A stretch of DNA of 64,000 nucleotides from Streptomyces sp. S.PNR 29 (GTDB lineage: Bacteria; Actinomycetota; Actinomycetes; Streptomycetales; Streptomycetaceae): positions 186,001-250,000 of the forward strand of contig NZ_JANUQM010000014.1 of assembly GCF_030386795.1 (NCBI RefSeq), written 5' to 3'. The notes under the pieces were generated by a model. That model saw only the letters and a list, made by a program, of their open reading frames with translations, made no database searches and had not been told where the DNA came from. This document shows, in pieces, positions 33,840 to 43,371 of the stretch. Made by a program: the position numbers and the translations under genes. Numbering within the stretch: position 1 is the stretch's first letter; every line of letters begins with the position of its first letter.

Positions 33840-34676
33840 ATGGCGAACTACACCGCCGCCGACGTCAAGAAGCTCCGCGAGCTCACCGGCGCCGGCATGA
33901 TGGACTGCAAGAAGGCGCTGGACGAGGCCGAGGGCAACGTCGAGAAGGCCGTCGAGGCGCTCCGCATCAAGGGCCAGAAGGGCGTCGCCAAGCGTGAGGG
34001 CCGCTCCGCCGAGAACGGCGCCGTGGTCTCCATCATCGCCGACGACAACTCCTCCGGTGTCCTCGTCGAGCTGAAGTGCGAGACGGACTTCGTCGCCAAG
34101 GGTGACAAGTTCCAGGCCGTCGCCACCGCGATCGCCGAGCACGTCGCCAAGACCTCCCCGGCCGACCTCGAAGCCCTGCTCGCCTCCGAGATCGAGGCCG
34201 GCAAGACCGTCCAGGCGTTCGTGGACGAGGCCAACGCCAACCTCGGCGAGAAGATCGTCCTGGACCGCTTCGCGCAGTTCGCCGACGGCTTCGTGCTCGC
34301 CTACATGCACCGCACGATGCCCGACCTGCCCCCCCAGATCGGTGTCCTCGTCGAGCTGGACAAGCCGAACGCCGAGGTCGCCAAGGGCGTCGCCCAGCAC
34401 ATCGCCGCCTTCGCGCCGAAGTACCTCTCCAAGGAGGACGTCCCGGCCGAGGTCGTCGAGGCCGAGCGCCGCATCGCCGAGGAGACCACCCGCGCCGAGG
34501 GCAAGCCCGAGGCCGCCCTGCCGAAGATCGTCGAGGGCCGCCTCAACGGCTTCTTCAAGGACGCCACGCTGCTCGGCCAGCCGTACGCGCTCGACAACAA
34601 GAAGTCCGTCCAGAAGGTCCTGGACGAGGCCGGTGTCACCCTGAAGCGCTTCACGCGCATCAAGGTCGGCATCTGA
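33840..34676 (+). CDS. tsf: Elongation factor Ts
   Basis: A 278-aa EF-Ts starting MANYTAADVKKLRELTGAGM, with the signature TGAGMMDCKKALDEAEGN and the core CETDFVAKGDKFQ. It recycles EF-Tu by GDP release. The order rpsB-tsf-pyrH-frr is the usual one. Confidence 0.97.
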   Translation: MANYTAADVKKLRELTGAGMMDCKKALDEAEGNVEKAVEALRIKGQKGVAKREGRSAENGAVVSIIADDNSSGVLVELKCETDFVAKGDKFQAVATAIAEHVAKTSPADLEALLASEIEAGKTVQAFVDEANANLGEKIVLDRFAQFADGFVLAYMHRTMPDLPPQIGVLVELDKPNAEVAKGVAQHIAAFAPKYLSKEDVPAEVVEAERRIAEETTRAEGKPEAALPKIVEGRLNGFFKDATLLGQPYALDNKKSVQKVLDEAGVTLKRFTRIKVGI

Positions 34677-34780
34677 GTCGGTACCGCGACAGACGCCCGA
34701 CCCCGGTAGGGTCGACAGCAGTCGTTCGGGTACGCCGTCAGGCACGCGGGCGTGCCGGACGACAGCAGATCTGACGAGGA

Positions 34781-34828
34781 GGCCATTGCCGCGTATGGGA
34801 TGCGAACCAGTCCCCACCGGCAATGGCC
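34781..34828 (+). terminator. Terminator between tsf and pyrH
   Basis: Perfect 11-nt arms GGCCATTGCCG (34781-34791) and CGGCAATGGCC (34818-34828), followed by TTCTTCGT. It separates tsf from pyrH. Confidence 0.65.
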
Positions 34829-34867
34829 TTCTTCGTATGTGCAGCACGTGACAAAGGCGGGATCTCC

Positions 34868-35626
34868 ATGACCACCAAGGCCGAGAAGAGCGACGACGGC
34901 AAAGTACGCGGCCGGTTTCTGCTGAAGCTGTCCGGAGAGGCCTTCTCCGGTGGCGGGGGACTGGGCGTCGACCCCGACGTGGTGCACGCCATCGCCCGTG
35001 AGGTCGCCGCCGTCGTACGCGACGGGGCACAGATCGCGGTCGTCATCGGCGGCGGCAACTTCTTCCGCGGGGCCGAGCTGCAGCAGCGCGGCATGGACCG
35101 GGCCCGCTCTGACTACATGGGCATGCTCGGCACCGTGATGAACTGCCTCGCCCTGCAGGACTTCCTGGAGAAGGAGGGCGTGGACTGCCGCGTGCAGACC
35201 GCCATCACCATGGGGCAGGTCGCCGAGCCGTACATCCCGCTGCGCGCCGTGCGCCACCTGGAGAAGGGCCGTGTGGTCATCTTCGGTGCCGGTATGGGCA
35301 TGCCGTACTTCTCCACCGACACCACCGCCGCGCAGCGCGCCCTGGAGATCGACGCCGAGGCGCTGCTGATGGGCAAGAACGGTGTGGACGGGGTCTACGA
35401 CTCCGACCCGAAGACCAACCCGGACGCCGTGAAGTTCGACTCGCTGGGCTACGGCGAGGTCATCACGCGCGATCTGAAGGTCGCCGATGCCACGGCCATC
35501 ACCCTGTGCCGCGACAACAAGCTCCCGATCGTGGTCTTCGAGCTCCTGAAGGAGGGCAATATCGCCCGCGCCGTCAAGGGTGAGAAGATCGGCACGCTTG
35601 TGGGTGACCAAGGCAGCCGGGCCTGA
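34868..35626 (+). CDS. pyrH: UMP kinase
   Basis: A 252-aa PyrH of the amino-acid-kinase fold: FLLKLSGEAFSG near residue 20, IGGGNFFRG, and VRHLEKGRVVIFGAGMGMP. It makes UDP from UMP. The ATG at 34868 gives a typical Streptomyces N-terminus (MTTKAEKSDDGKVRG); the frame is open 45 nt upstream. Confidence 0.96.
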   Translation: MTTKAEKSDDGKVRGRFLLKLSGEAFSGGGGLGVDPDVVHAIAREVAAVVRDGAQIAVVIGGGNFFRGAELQQRGMDRARSDYMGMLGTVMNCLALQDFLEKEGVDCRVQTAITMGQVAEPYIPLRAVRHLEKGRVVIFGAGMGMPYFSTDTTAAQRALEIDAEALLMGKNGVDGVYDSDPKTNPDAVKFDSLGYGEVITRDLKVADATAITLCRDNKLPIVVFELLKEGNIARAVKGEKIGTLVGDQGSRA

Positions 35627-35809
35627 CCTGAGAACCACCCCCGTCCGAGGGACGGCACCTGTCCGGGCGACGGACGGGACGGAGACGGGCCGGGGGATGG
35701 ACAATGTCCTGCCGGTCGGGAACCGTGCAGGAAGAAGACGCGACGCAGCCGGCCGCCGCCCCGACAAGGAACCGCAGCCGGGCCTACTCAAGACACGCAG
35801 GAGCAAGTG

Positions 35810-36367
35810 GTGATCGAAGAGACCCTCCTCGAAGCCGAGGAGAAGATGGAGAAGGCCGTCGTGGTCGCCAAGGAGGATTTCGCAGCGATCCGCACCGGCC
35901 GTGCGCACCCGGCGATGTTCAACAAGATCGTGGCCGACTACTACGGCGCGCCGACCCCGATCAACCAGCTGGCCTCGTTCTCGGTGCCCGAGCCGCGCAT
36001 GGCCGTGGTGACCCCGTTCGACAAGAGCGCGCTGCGCAACATCGAGCAGGCCATCCGCGACTCCGACCTGGGCGTCAACCCCACCAACGACGGCAACATC
36101 ATCCGCGTGGTGTTCCCCGAGCTGACGGAGGAGCGCCGCCGCGAGTACATCAAGGTCGCCAAGGGCAAGGGCGAGGACGCGAAGATCTCGATCCGCTCCG
36201 TCCGCCGCAAGGCCAAGGACAGCATCGACAAGCTGATCAAGGACGGCGAGATCGGTGAGGACGAGGGCCGCCGCGCGGAGAAGGAGCTCGACGACACCAC
36301 CGCGAAGTACGTCGCTCAGGTGGACGAGCTCCTGAAGCACAAGGAAGCGGAGCTGCTCGAGGTCTGA
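35810..36367 (+). CDS. frr: Ribosome recycling factor
   Basis: A 185-aa RRF beginning VIEETLLEAEEKMEKAVVVA, with the family pattern AIRTGRAHPAMFNKI and EERRREYIKVAKGKGEDAKI. It splits ribosomes after termination with EF-G. Two GTG codons are adjacent (35807 and 35810); the second gives the usual start. Its stop overlaps the ATG of cdsA. Confidence 0.96.
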   Translation: MIEETLLEAEEKMEKAVVVAKEDFAAIRTGRAHPAMFNKIVADYYGAPTPINQLASFSVPEPRMAVVTPFDKSALRNIEQAIRDSDLGVNPTNDGNIIRVVFPELTEERRREYIKVAKGKGEDAKISIRSVRRKAKDSIDKLIKDGEIGEDEGRRAEKELDDTTAKYVAQVDELLKHKEAELLEV

Positions 36368-37500
36368 TGAACGACTCTTCCTGGGGGGCGCCGCCGCAGA
36401 CCGGGTACTGGGGGCCGTCCGACCGGGGACCCGTCCCGGGGGCTGCCCCGGCGGGTCCCGCGTACGATGCGCATGACGCGCAGCAGACTCGCCCCATGCC
36501 CATCGCGCCCGACGTACCCGGCCACGGCGGAGACCAGGATGACGACCGGGGGGCCGCTCGGCTGAGCGGCCCCTTGTTCCGCAACGAGACGCACGAGAAC
36601 CCGTCGGCGCAGGCCTTCGCGGCGGCGCCGCAGAATCCGGAGCCCATGCCCGACGCCCCGCAGCCGGCACCCAAGCGGCAGAAGAAGAGCGCGGGGCGCG
36701 ACCTGAGTGCGGCGATAGGGGTCGGGCTCGGGCTCGGCGTGGTGATCGTCGCGTCGCTGTTCATCGTCAAGGCCGTGTTCGTCGGCGTGATCGCGGTGGC
36801 CGTCGTGGTGGGCCTGTGGGAGCTGACCAAGCGGCTGGAGGAGCGCAAGGGCATCAGGGCGCCCCTCGTGCCGCTGGCGCTCGGCGGTGCGGCGATGGTG
36901 GTCGCGGGGTACGTCCGGGGCGCCGAGGGCGCCTGGGTGGCGATGGCGCTGACCGCGCTGGCCGTGCTGGTCTGGCGCATGACGGAACCGCCGGAGGGCT
37001 ACCTCAAGGACGTCACGGCCGGGATCTTCGCGGCGTTCTACGTGCCCTTCCTGGCCACGTTCGTGGCGATGATGCTCACCGCCGACGACGGCCCGAACCG
37101 CGTGCTGACGTTCCTGCTGCTGACGGTCGTCAGCGACACCGGCGCGTACGCCGTCGGCTGGCGCTTCGGCCGGCACAAGCTCGCTCCGCGCATCAGTCCC
37201 GGCAAGACCCGCGAGGGCCTGGCCGGCGCGGTCGCGTTCGCGATGGTCGTGGGCGCGCTGTGCCTGCAGTTCCTGATCGACGACGGCGCCTGGTGGCAGG
37301 GCCTGCTGCTCGGCCTCGCGGTCGCGGCCAGCGCCACGCTGGGCGACCTCGGCGAGTCCATGATCAAGCGGGACCTGGGCATCAAGGACATGGGCACGCT
37401 GCTGCCGGGCCACGGCGGCATCATGGACCGGCTTGATTCGCTGCTGCCCACGGCGCCTGTGGTGTGGCTGCTGCTGGTGCTCTTCGTCGGGTCCGGCTGA
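36367..37500 (+). CDS. cdsA: Phosphatidate cytidylyltransferase
   Basis: A 377-aa CdsA. After a hydrophilic N-terminal region of about 110 residues come about eight membrane helices. The signature SDTGAYAVGWRFGRHKLAPR (about residues 256-275) is followed by the CDP-alcohol core ISPGKTREG. It makes CDP-diacylglycerol for phospholipids. It is coupled to frr. Confidence 0.94.
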   Translation: MNDSSWGAPPQTGYWGPSDRGPVPGAAPAGPAYDAHDAQQTRPMPIAPDVPGHGGDQDDDRGAARLSGPLFRNETHENPSAQAFAAAPQNPEPMPDAPQPAPKRQKKSAGRDLSAAIGVGLGLGVVIVASLFIVKAVFVGVIAVAVVVGLWELTKRLEERKGIRAPLVPLALGGAAMVVAGYVRGAEGAWVAMALTALAVLVWRMTEPPEGYLKDVTAGIFAAFYVPFLATFVAMMLTADDGPNRVLTFLLLTVVSDTGAYAVGWRFGRHKLAPRISPGKTREGLAGAVAFAMVVGALCLQFLIDDGAWWQGLLLGLAVAASATLGDLGESMIKRDLGIKDMGTLLPGHGGIMDRLDSLLPTAPVVWLLLVLFVGSG

Positions 37501-37519
37501 ACAGGTCGCCATGCCCGTG

Positions 37520-37547
37520 AGCCCCCGCCCTGTCCAGGGCGGGGGCT
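37520..37547 (+). terminator. Terminator after cdsA
   Basis: Perfect 12-nt arms AGCCCCCGCCCT/AGGGCGGGGGCT with the loop GTCC, 20 bp after the stop, followed by CCTCTGCTC. Confidence 0.85.
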
Positions 37548-37650
37548 CCTCTGCTCAGGGCGCCTCATTCCGGCGATGGCGCGCCGGTCGGGCAAGTGGG
37601 ACGATTCGGGTGTAAGTCATCAAAGCGGATCACCCGGAAAGGGGGACGTC

Positions 37651-38100
37651 ATGTCCGCCATCCGAGAAGAGATCGTCGTCGACCGCACCCCTGAAGACGT
37701 CTACACCTACGTCACCGACTTCTCGCACGTACCCGAATGGCAGCTCAGCGCCGTCTCCGCGGAGCGGCTGGACGAGGGGCCGTTCGGCGAGGGCTCCCGG
37801 ATCCGGATCATGCGGCGCATCGGCACCCGCGAGATCCCGATGACCATGGAGTGCACCGAGTACGAACCGCCGTACAGCTGGGGGCTGCACGGCATCGACG
37901 GCCCCGTCAGGGCACGCGTCCACGGCGAGATCGAGCCGCTCGACGAGGGCCGGCGGTCCCGCGTGACCATGGAACTCGACTTCGAGGGACACGGCCTCGG
38001 CAAGGCCCTGGTGCCCCTGGTCGCCCGCCCGCAGGCCCGCAAGGAACTCCCGCGCGACGAGCAGATCCTCAAGGACACACTGGAGCACGCCGGCGAGTAG
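37651..38100 (+). CDS. SRPBCC/START-like protein (polyketide cyclase fold)
   Basis: A 149-aa protein with the START-like pattern: EEIVVDRTPEDVYTYVTDF, PEWQ, then alternating strands ending LVARPQARKELPRDEQILK. Proteins of this fold bind hydrophobic ligands; the ligand here is unknown. A GGAAAGGGGG ribosome binding site precedes ATG 37651. Confidence 0.85.
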   Translation: MSAIREEIVVDRTPEDVYTYVTDFSHVPEWQLSAVSAERLDEGPFGEGSRIRIMRRIGTREIPMTMECTEYEPPYSWGLHGIDGPVRARVHGEIEPLDEGRRSRVTMELDFEGHGLGKALVPLVARPQARKELPRDEQILKDTLEHAGE

Positions 38101-38228
38101 ACCACCGCTCCACAGCAGGGCCGGCGCCTGCCACGCCGTACGGACGTCCGTGATTCCGTCGGCCGCGGCGTCGGTCCTGTTCCACCGGATCCGGGTCACA
38201 CGGTTCGATCTGCGACACTGGTTGAGCC

Positions 38229-39335
38229 ATGCCTAAGCCCGGAGAACTCACATTCGTCGCCCCGCGCGGAGCCAAGAAGCCGCCGCGGCACCTTGCCGAC
38301 CTCACGCCCGCCGAGCGTAAGGAGGCGGTCGCCGCGATCGGTGAGAAGCCGTTTCGCGCCAAGCAGCTCTCGCAGCACTACTTCGCGCGGTACGCGCACG
38401 CCCCGGAGCAGTGGACCGACATCCCGGCCGGTTCCCGCGGCAGGCTCCAGGAGGCGTTGCTTCCGGAGCTGATGACGGTCGTCCGGCATCTGTCGACCGA
38501 CCAGGGCACCACGCGCAAGACGCTGTGGCGGCTGTTCGACGGGACGCTCGTCGAGTCGGTGCTCATGCGCTATCCGGACCGGGTGACCATGTGCATCAGC
38601 TCCCAGGCGGGCTGCGGCATGAACTGTCCGTTCTGCGCCACCGGGCAGGCGGGGCTGGACCGGAACCTGTCGACCGCGGAGATCGTGCACCAGATCGTGG
38701 ACGGCATGCGGGCGCTCAGGGACGGCGAGGTGCCCGGCGGTCCGGCGCGGCTCAGCAACATCGTGTTCATGGGCATGGGTGAGCCGCTCGCCAACTACAA
38801 CCGGGTCGTCGGAGCCATCCGCCGGCTCACCGACCCCGAGCCGGACGGGCTCGGTCTGTCGCAGCGCGGGATCACCGTCTCGACCGTCGGCCTCGTCCCG
38901 GCCATCCACCGCTTCGCCGACGAGGGCTTCAAGTGCCGCCTCGCGATCTCGCTGCACGCGCCCGACGACGAGCTGCGCGACACTCTCGTCCCCGTGAACA
39001 CGCGGTGGAAGGTGCGGGAGGTGCTCGACGCCGGCTTCGACTACACGGCCAGGTCCGGGCGGCGGCTGTCGATCGAGTACGCGCTGATCCGGGACATCAA
39101 CGACCAGGCCTGGCGCGGCGACCGGCTCGGGCGGCTGCTCAAGGGCAAGCCGGTGCACGTCAACCTGATCCCGCTGAACCCCACGCCCGGCTCCAAGTGG
39201 ACCGCGTCCCGGCCCGAGGACGAGAAGGCGTTCGTGGAGGCGATCGCAGCGCATGGTGTGCCGGTGACCATCCGGGACACCCGTGGGCAGGAGATCGACG
39301 GGGCCTGCGGTCAGCTCGCCGCGAGCGAGCGGTAG
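38229..39335 (+). CDS. rlmN: RlmN, dual-specificity RNA methyltransferase (radical SAM)
   Basis: A 368-aa RlmN. The radical-SAM cysteines are Cys129, Cys133 and Cys136 in CGMNCPFCATG. The following GQAGLDRNLSTAEIVHQ and FMGMGEPLANYNRV fit the family, and CxxxCxxC spacing is correct. It makes m2A at A2503 of 23S rRNA and A37 of some tRNAs. The C-terminal RDTRGQEIDGACGQLA contains the second conserved Cys. Confidence 0.96.
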   Translation: MPKPGELTFVAPRGAKKPPRHLADLTPAERKEAVAAIGEKPFRAKQLSQHYFARYAHAPEQWTDIPAGSRGRLQEALLPELMTVVRHLSTDQGTTRKTLWRLFDGTLVESVLMRYPDRVTMCISSQAGCGMNCPFCATGQAGLDRNLSTAEIVHQIVDGMRALRDGEVPGGPARLSNIVFMGMGEPLANYNRVVGAIRRLTDPEPDGLGLSQRGITVSTVGLVPAIHRFADEGFKCRLAISLHAPDDELRDTLVPVNTRWKVREVLDAGFDYTARSGRRLSIEYALIRDINDQAWRGDRLGRLLKGKPVHVNLIPLNPTPGSKWTASRPEDEKAFVEAIAAHGVPVTIRDTRGQEIDGACGQLAASER

Positions 39336-39408
39336 TCTGACCGACGTAAGGGCCGTATAAGTACGTCAGCGCACGTCCGCATACGGTGTAGGAAACATCT
39401 GCATATTC

Positions 39409-39497
39409 CGACAGGGGAGCGCCACAGCGCTGAGAGTGCGGCACCGGCCGCAGACCCTCTGAACCTCGCCCAGGTCATTCTGGGTAGGGAGATCGGT
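39409..39497 (+). ncRNA. TPP riboswitch (thi box)
   Basis: Conserved elements in order: ACAGGGGAGC (39411-39420), GCTGAGAGTGCGG, CAGACCCTCTGAACCT and TCTGGGTAGGGAGAT. These are the P2-P5 core parts of the thiamine pyrophosphate riboswitch. It precedes a thiamine importer by about 90 bp. Confidence 0.95.
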
Positions 39498-39515
39498 CAT
39501 CACTCAAGCTGTTGC

Positions 39516-39555
39516 GCCCTGCCCGGGACACCTGTCTCAAGGTCCCGGGCAGGGC
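39516..39555 (+). terminator. Riboswitch expression platform terminator
   Basis: Perfect 14-nt arms GCCCTGCCCGGGAC (39516-39529) and GTCCCGGGCAGGGC (39542-39555), followed by CGCGTCTCTTCCT. It suggests TPP-dependent premature termination, or a stem that competes with an antiterminator. Confidence 0.8.
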
Positions 39556-39588
39556 CGCGTCTCTTCCTGGTAACCCAGGAGGAATCCA

Positions 39589-40674
39589 GTGGGCATCACC
39601 AAGAAGCGGTTCACGGCCGTGGTCCTCGGGCTGGGCATGGTCGGTTCTCTGGCCGCGTGCGGTTCGTCCGGCGACCAGGGGTCCGGCGGCGGGTCGAAGA
39701 CCGTGACCCTCGTCAGCCACGACTCGTGGGCCGTGTCGAAGAGCGTCATCGCCGCCTTCGAGAAGAGTTCCGGGTACAAGGTCAGGGTCCTCAAGGACGG
39801 CGACGCCGGGCAGGCCGTCAACAAGGCCATCCTGACCAAGGACAACCCGCAGGGCGATGTCTTCTTCGGCGTCGACAACACGCTGCTGTCGCGTGCGCTC
39901 GACAACGGGCTGTTCCAGCCGTACGAGGCCAAGGGACTGGGCCAGGTCGACGCGCAGTACCAGCTCGACGGGGACAAGCACCGGGTCACGCCGGTCGACT
40001 ACGGCGACATCTGCGTCAACTACGACAAGGAGTGGTTCAGCAAGCACAAGCTGACGCCGCCGGCCTCGTACGACGACCTCGTCAAGGCCGAGTACAAGAA
40101 CCTGCTCGTCACCGAGAACGCGTCCACGTCCTCGCCCGGCCTCGGCTTCCTGCTCGGCACCGCCGCCCGGTACGGCGACGACGGCTGGCAGGACTACTGG
40201 AAGAAGCTCAAGGCGAACGGCGTGAAGGTCGTCGACGGCTGGGAGCAGGCCTACAACGAGGAGTTCTCCGGCTCCAGCGGTGGCAAGAAGGCCAAGGGCG
40301 ACCGCCCGCTCGTGGTCTCCTACGCCTCCTCGCCGCCCGCCGAGGTCATCTACGCCGACCCGAAGCCGAAGACCGCGCCCACCGGGGTCGCGGACGGCAC
40401 CTGCTTCCGGCAGATCGAGTTCGCGGGGCTGCTGAGCAACGCGAAGAACACCGAGGGCGGCAAGGCGCTCATCGACTTCCTGGTGAGCAAGCGGTTCCAG
40501 GAGGACATGCCGCTGAACATGTTCGTCTACCCGGTGGTCGAGGGCGCGAAGGTGCCCGCCGAGTTCACCCAGTACGGGCCCGCCGCCAAGGACCCCGGGA
40601 CGATGGACCCGGCGAAGATCGCCGACAACCGTGACCAGTGGGTCAAGTCGTGGAACTCGCTCGTACTGAGGTGA
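39589..40674 (+). CDS. thiB: Thiamine ABC transporter substrate-binding lipoprotein
   Basis: A 361-aa periplasmic-type binding protein with a lipoprotein signal (lipobox LAAC, Cys at about residue 24). The mature part resembles ThiB/TbpA (HDSWAVSKSVIAAFEKSSG, then GDVFFGVDNTLLSRALD). It follows a TPP riboswitch, which supports thiamine or a precursor as substrate. GTG 39589 follows CAGGAGGAAT. Confidence 0.92.
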   Translation: MGITKKRFTAVVLGLGMVGSLAACGSSGDQGSGGGSKTVTLVSHDSWAVSKSVIAAFEKSSGYKVRVLKDGDAGQAVNKAILTKDNPQGDVFFGVDNTLLSRALDNGLFQPYEAKGLGQVDAQYQLDGDKHRVTPVDYGDICVNYDKEWFSKHKLTPPASYDDLVKAEYKNLLVTENASTSSPGLGFLLGTAARYGDDGWQDYWKKLKANGVKVVDGWEQAYNEEFSGSSGGKKAKGDRPLVVSYASSPPAEVIYADPKPKTAPTGVADGTCFRQIEFAGLLSNAKNTEGGKALIDFLVSKRFQEDMPLNMFVYPVVEGAKVPAEFTQYGPAAKDPGTMDPAKIADNRDQWVKSWNSLVLR

Positions 40675-42326
40675 CCCCGCGCTTCACCCGCCGCTTCAAG
40701 GGGAGCGCGGCGCGGCTCGGGCTGATGGCCGTGCCCGTCGCGTTCTTCGCGGTGTTCTTCGCCTACCCCGTCGCCGCCATCGTCGCGCGCGGCCTCAAGG
40801 CCGACGGGGGCTGGAGGTTCGGGCGGCTGTGGGACGTGCTCGCGCAGTCCGACATCCGGCACGTGCTGTGGTTCACCACCTGGCAGGCATGCGTCTCCAC
40901 CGCCCTCACCCTGCTGGTCGCGCTGCCCGGCGCGTACGTCTTCGCCCGCCTCGAATTCCCCGGCAAGCAGCTGCTGCGGGCCGTGGTGACCGTCCCGTTC
41001 GTGCTGCCGACGGTCGTCGTCGGTACGGCGTTCCTGGCGCTGGTCGGACGGGGCGGTCTGCTCGACGAGCTGTGGGGCGTACGGCTCGACACGACCGTGT
41101 GGGCGATCCTGCTCGCGCATGTCTTCTTCAACTACGCCGTCGTGATACGGACCGTCGGCGGGCTGTGGGCGCAGCTCGACCCCCGGCAGGAGGAGGCCGC
41201 GCGGATGCTCGGCGCCTCGCCGCTGAAGGCCTGGCGGCAGGTCACCCTGCCCGCGCTCGCGCCCGCCGTGGCCGCCGCCGCGCTGATGGTCTTCCTGTTC
41301 ACCTTCACCTCCTTCGGCGTCGTGCAGATCCTCGGCGGCCCCACCTTCTCGACGCTGGAGGTGGAGATCTACCGGCAGACGTCCGAGATCTTCGACCTTT
41401 CCACGGCCGCCGTGCTGACGCTGGTCCAGTTCGTCGCGGTCGGCGCGATCCTCGCCCTGCACGCCTGGACCGTACGGCGTCGGGAGACCGCCCTGAAGCT
41501 GGTGGACGCGGCAGTGACCGCACGCCGGCCGCGCGGGGCCGGGCAGTGGGCGCTGCTGGCCGGCGTCCTCGGCACCGTCGTCGTACTGCTCCTGCTGCCG
41601 CCGGCCGTGCTGGTCCAGCGGTCCCTGGGCGCCCCCGACTTCGGCTACTACCGGGCGCTGACCAGCGAGGACGGCGGAACCTTCCTCGTCCCGCCGATCG
41701 ATGCGATCGGCAATTCGCTCCAGTACGCCGTCGCCGCCACCGCCATCGCCGTGGTGATCGGCTCGCTCGCCGCCGCCGCGCTCACCCGACGGGACGCCGG
41801 CCGGTTGGTGCGCGGCTTCGACGCGCTGCTGATGCTGCCGCTCGGGGTGTCCGCGGTGACGGTCGGCTTCGGGTTCCTGATCGCGCTGGACGAACCCCCG
41901 CTGGACCTCAGGGGTTCCTGGATCCTCGTGCCGCTCGCGCAGGCACTGGTCGGTGTGCCCTTCGTCGTACGGACCATGCTTCCGGTGCTGCGGGCGGTGG
42001 ACCACCGGCTGCGGGAGGCGGCCTCGGTGCTCGGGGCGTCGCCGTGGCGGGTGTGGCGGGAGGTGGATCTGCCGATGGTGCGGCGGGCACTGCTGATCGC
42101 GGCCGGGTTCGCCTTCGCGGTGTCGCTGGGGGAGTTCGGGGCGACGGTGTTCATCGCGCGGCCCGACAACCCCACGCTGCCGGTCGCCGTCGCGCGGCTG
42201 CTGGGGCGTCCGGGGGACCTCAACTACGGCCAGGCGATGGCCCTGTCGACGATTCTGATGGTGGTGTGCGCGGTGGCGCTGCTGGTGCTGGAGCGACTCC
42301 GTACCAACCGGACCGGGGAGTTCTAG
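40671..42326 (+). CDS. thiP: Thiamine ABC transporter permease (fused, two permease domains)
   Basis: A 551-aa membrane protein with two binding-protein-dependent permease domains in one chain; the EAA-like loops are ARMLGASPLKAWRQVTLP and ASVLGASPWRVWREVDLP. About twelve helices. ThiP in other bacteria has the same double layout. GTG 40671 overlaps the thiB stop (GTGA). An earlier GTG (40638) also stays in frame. Confidence 0.92.
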   Translation: MTPRFTRRFKGSAARLGLMAVPVAFFAVFFAYPVAAIVARGLKADGGWRFGRLWDVLAQSDIRHVLWFTTWQACVSTALTLLVALPGAYVFARLEFPGKQLLRAVVTVPFVLPTVVVGTAFLALVGRGGLLDELWGVRLDTTVWAILLAHVFFNYAVVIRTVGGLWAQLDPRQEEAARMLGASPLKAWRQVTLPALAPAVAAAALMVFLFTFTSFGVVQILGGPTFSTLEVEIYRQTSEIFDLSTAAVLTLVQFVAVGAILALHAWTVRRRETALKLVDAAVTARRPRGAGQWALLAGVLGTVVVLLLLPPAVLVQRSLGAPDFGYYRALTSEDGGTFLVPPIDAIGNSLQYAVAATAIAVVIGSLAAAALTRRDAGRLVRGFDALLMLPLGVSAVTVGFGFLIALDEPPLDLRGSWILVPLAQALVGVPFVVRTMLPVLRAVDHRLREAASVLGASPWRVWREVDLPMVRRALLIAAGFAFAVSLGEFGATVFIARPDNPTLPVAVARLLGRPGDLNYGQAMALSTILMVVCAVALLVLERLRTNRTGEF

Positions 42327-43346
42327 ATGCTGCTGAGCCTGGAAGGCGCGACCGTCCGCTTCGGCGGGCGGGCCGCCCTCGACGCCGTCGACCTGGAAGT
42401 CGGCGAGCAGGAGATCGTGTGCGTGCTCGGGCCCAGTGGCAGCGGCAAGTCGACGCTGCTGCGTGCGGTGGCCGGGCTGCAGCCCCTCGACGCCGGGCGG
42501 GTGGTGCTGAGCGGACGGGACCAGGCGGGGGTGCCCACGCACAAGCGGGGGATCGGTCTGATGTTCCAGGACCATCAGCTGTTCCCGCAGCGGGACGTGG
42601 GCGGGAACGTGGCGTTCGGGCTGCGGATGCACGGCGCCTCGCGCGGGGAGCGGCAGGACCGGGTGCGGGAGTTGCTGGACCTCGTCGGGCTGCCGGGGGC
42701 CACGCGCAGGCCCGTCGCCGAGCTGTCCGGCGGTGAGCAGCAGCGGGTGGCGCTGGCCCGGGCCCTCGCCCCCCGGCCGCGGCTGCTGATGCTGGACGAG
42801 CCGCTCGGCCAGCTCGACCGCTCGCTGCGGGAGCGGCTGGTGGTCGAACTGCGGGAGCTGTTCGGGCGGTTGGGCACCACCGTGCTCGCCGTGACGCACG
42901 ACCAGGGCGAGGCCTTCGCGCTGGCCGACCGGGTCGTGGTGATGCGGGACGGGCGGATCGCCCAGTCCGGCACGCCCCTTGAGGTGTGGCAGCGGCCCGC
43001 CGACGCGTTCGTGGCCCGCTTCCTCGGCTTCGAGAACGTGGTCGAGGCGACCGTGGCGGGGGAGGCCGCGGACACGCCGTGGGGCAAGGTGCCGGTCGCC
43101 GAGGACGCTCCGCAGGGGGCGCGCACCCTGCTTGTCCGGCCCGCCGGCGTGCGCCTGGTGCCCGCCGACGAGGGCCTGCGCTGCACGGTGACCGCACGTA
43201 CCTTCAAGGGCACCCATGTCGCCGTGCACCTCCAGCCCGAGGACGCGCCCCGGCTGGAGGCGGCCTGCGCGCTGCGGGTGGCGCCGGAGGTCGGGGCGCA
43301 GGTCGGCGTGGAGTTCGACGCGGCCGAAATCGTCGTGCTGCGGTGA
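42327..43346 (+). CDS. thiQ: Thiamine ABC transporter ATP-binding protein
   Basis: A 339-aa ABC ATPase. Walker A is GPSGSGKST (about residues 37-45), the signature is LSGGEQQRVALARAL, and Walker B is LLMLDEPLGQLD. A C-terminal TOBE-type domain follows (about residues 240-335). It starts directly after the thiP stop, so the three genes form one operon under the riboswitch. Confidence 0.93.
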   Translation: MLLSLEGATVRFGGRAALDAVDLEVGEQEIVCVLGPSGSGKSTLLRAVAGLQPLDAGRVVLSGRDQAGVPTHKRGIGLMFQDHQLFPQRDVGGNVAFGLRMHGASRGERQDRVRELLDLVGLPGATRRPVAELSGGEQQRVALARALAPRPRLLMLDEPLGQLDRSLRERLVVELRELFGRLGTTVLAVTHDQGEAFALADRVVVMRDGRIAQSGTPLEVWQRPADAFVARFLGFENVVEATVAGEAADTPWGKVPVAEDAPQGARTLLVRPAGVRLVPADEGLRCTVTARTFKGTHVAVHLQPEDAPRLEAACALRVAPEVGAQVGVEFDAAEIVVLR

Positions 43347-43371
43347 TCGTTCCGCTCGTAGGGTGAGCGGC

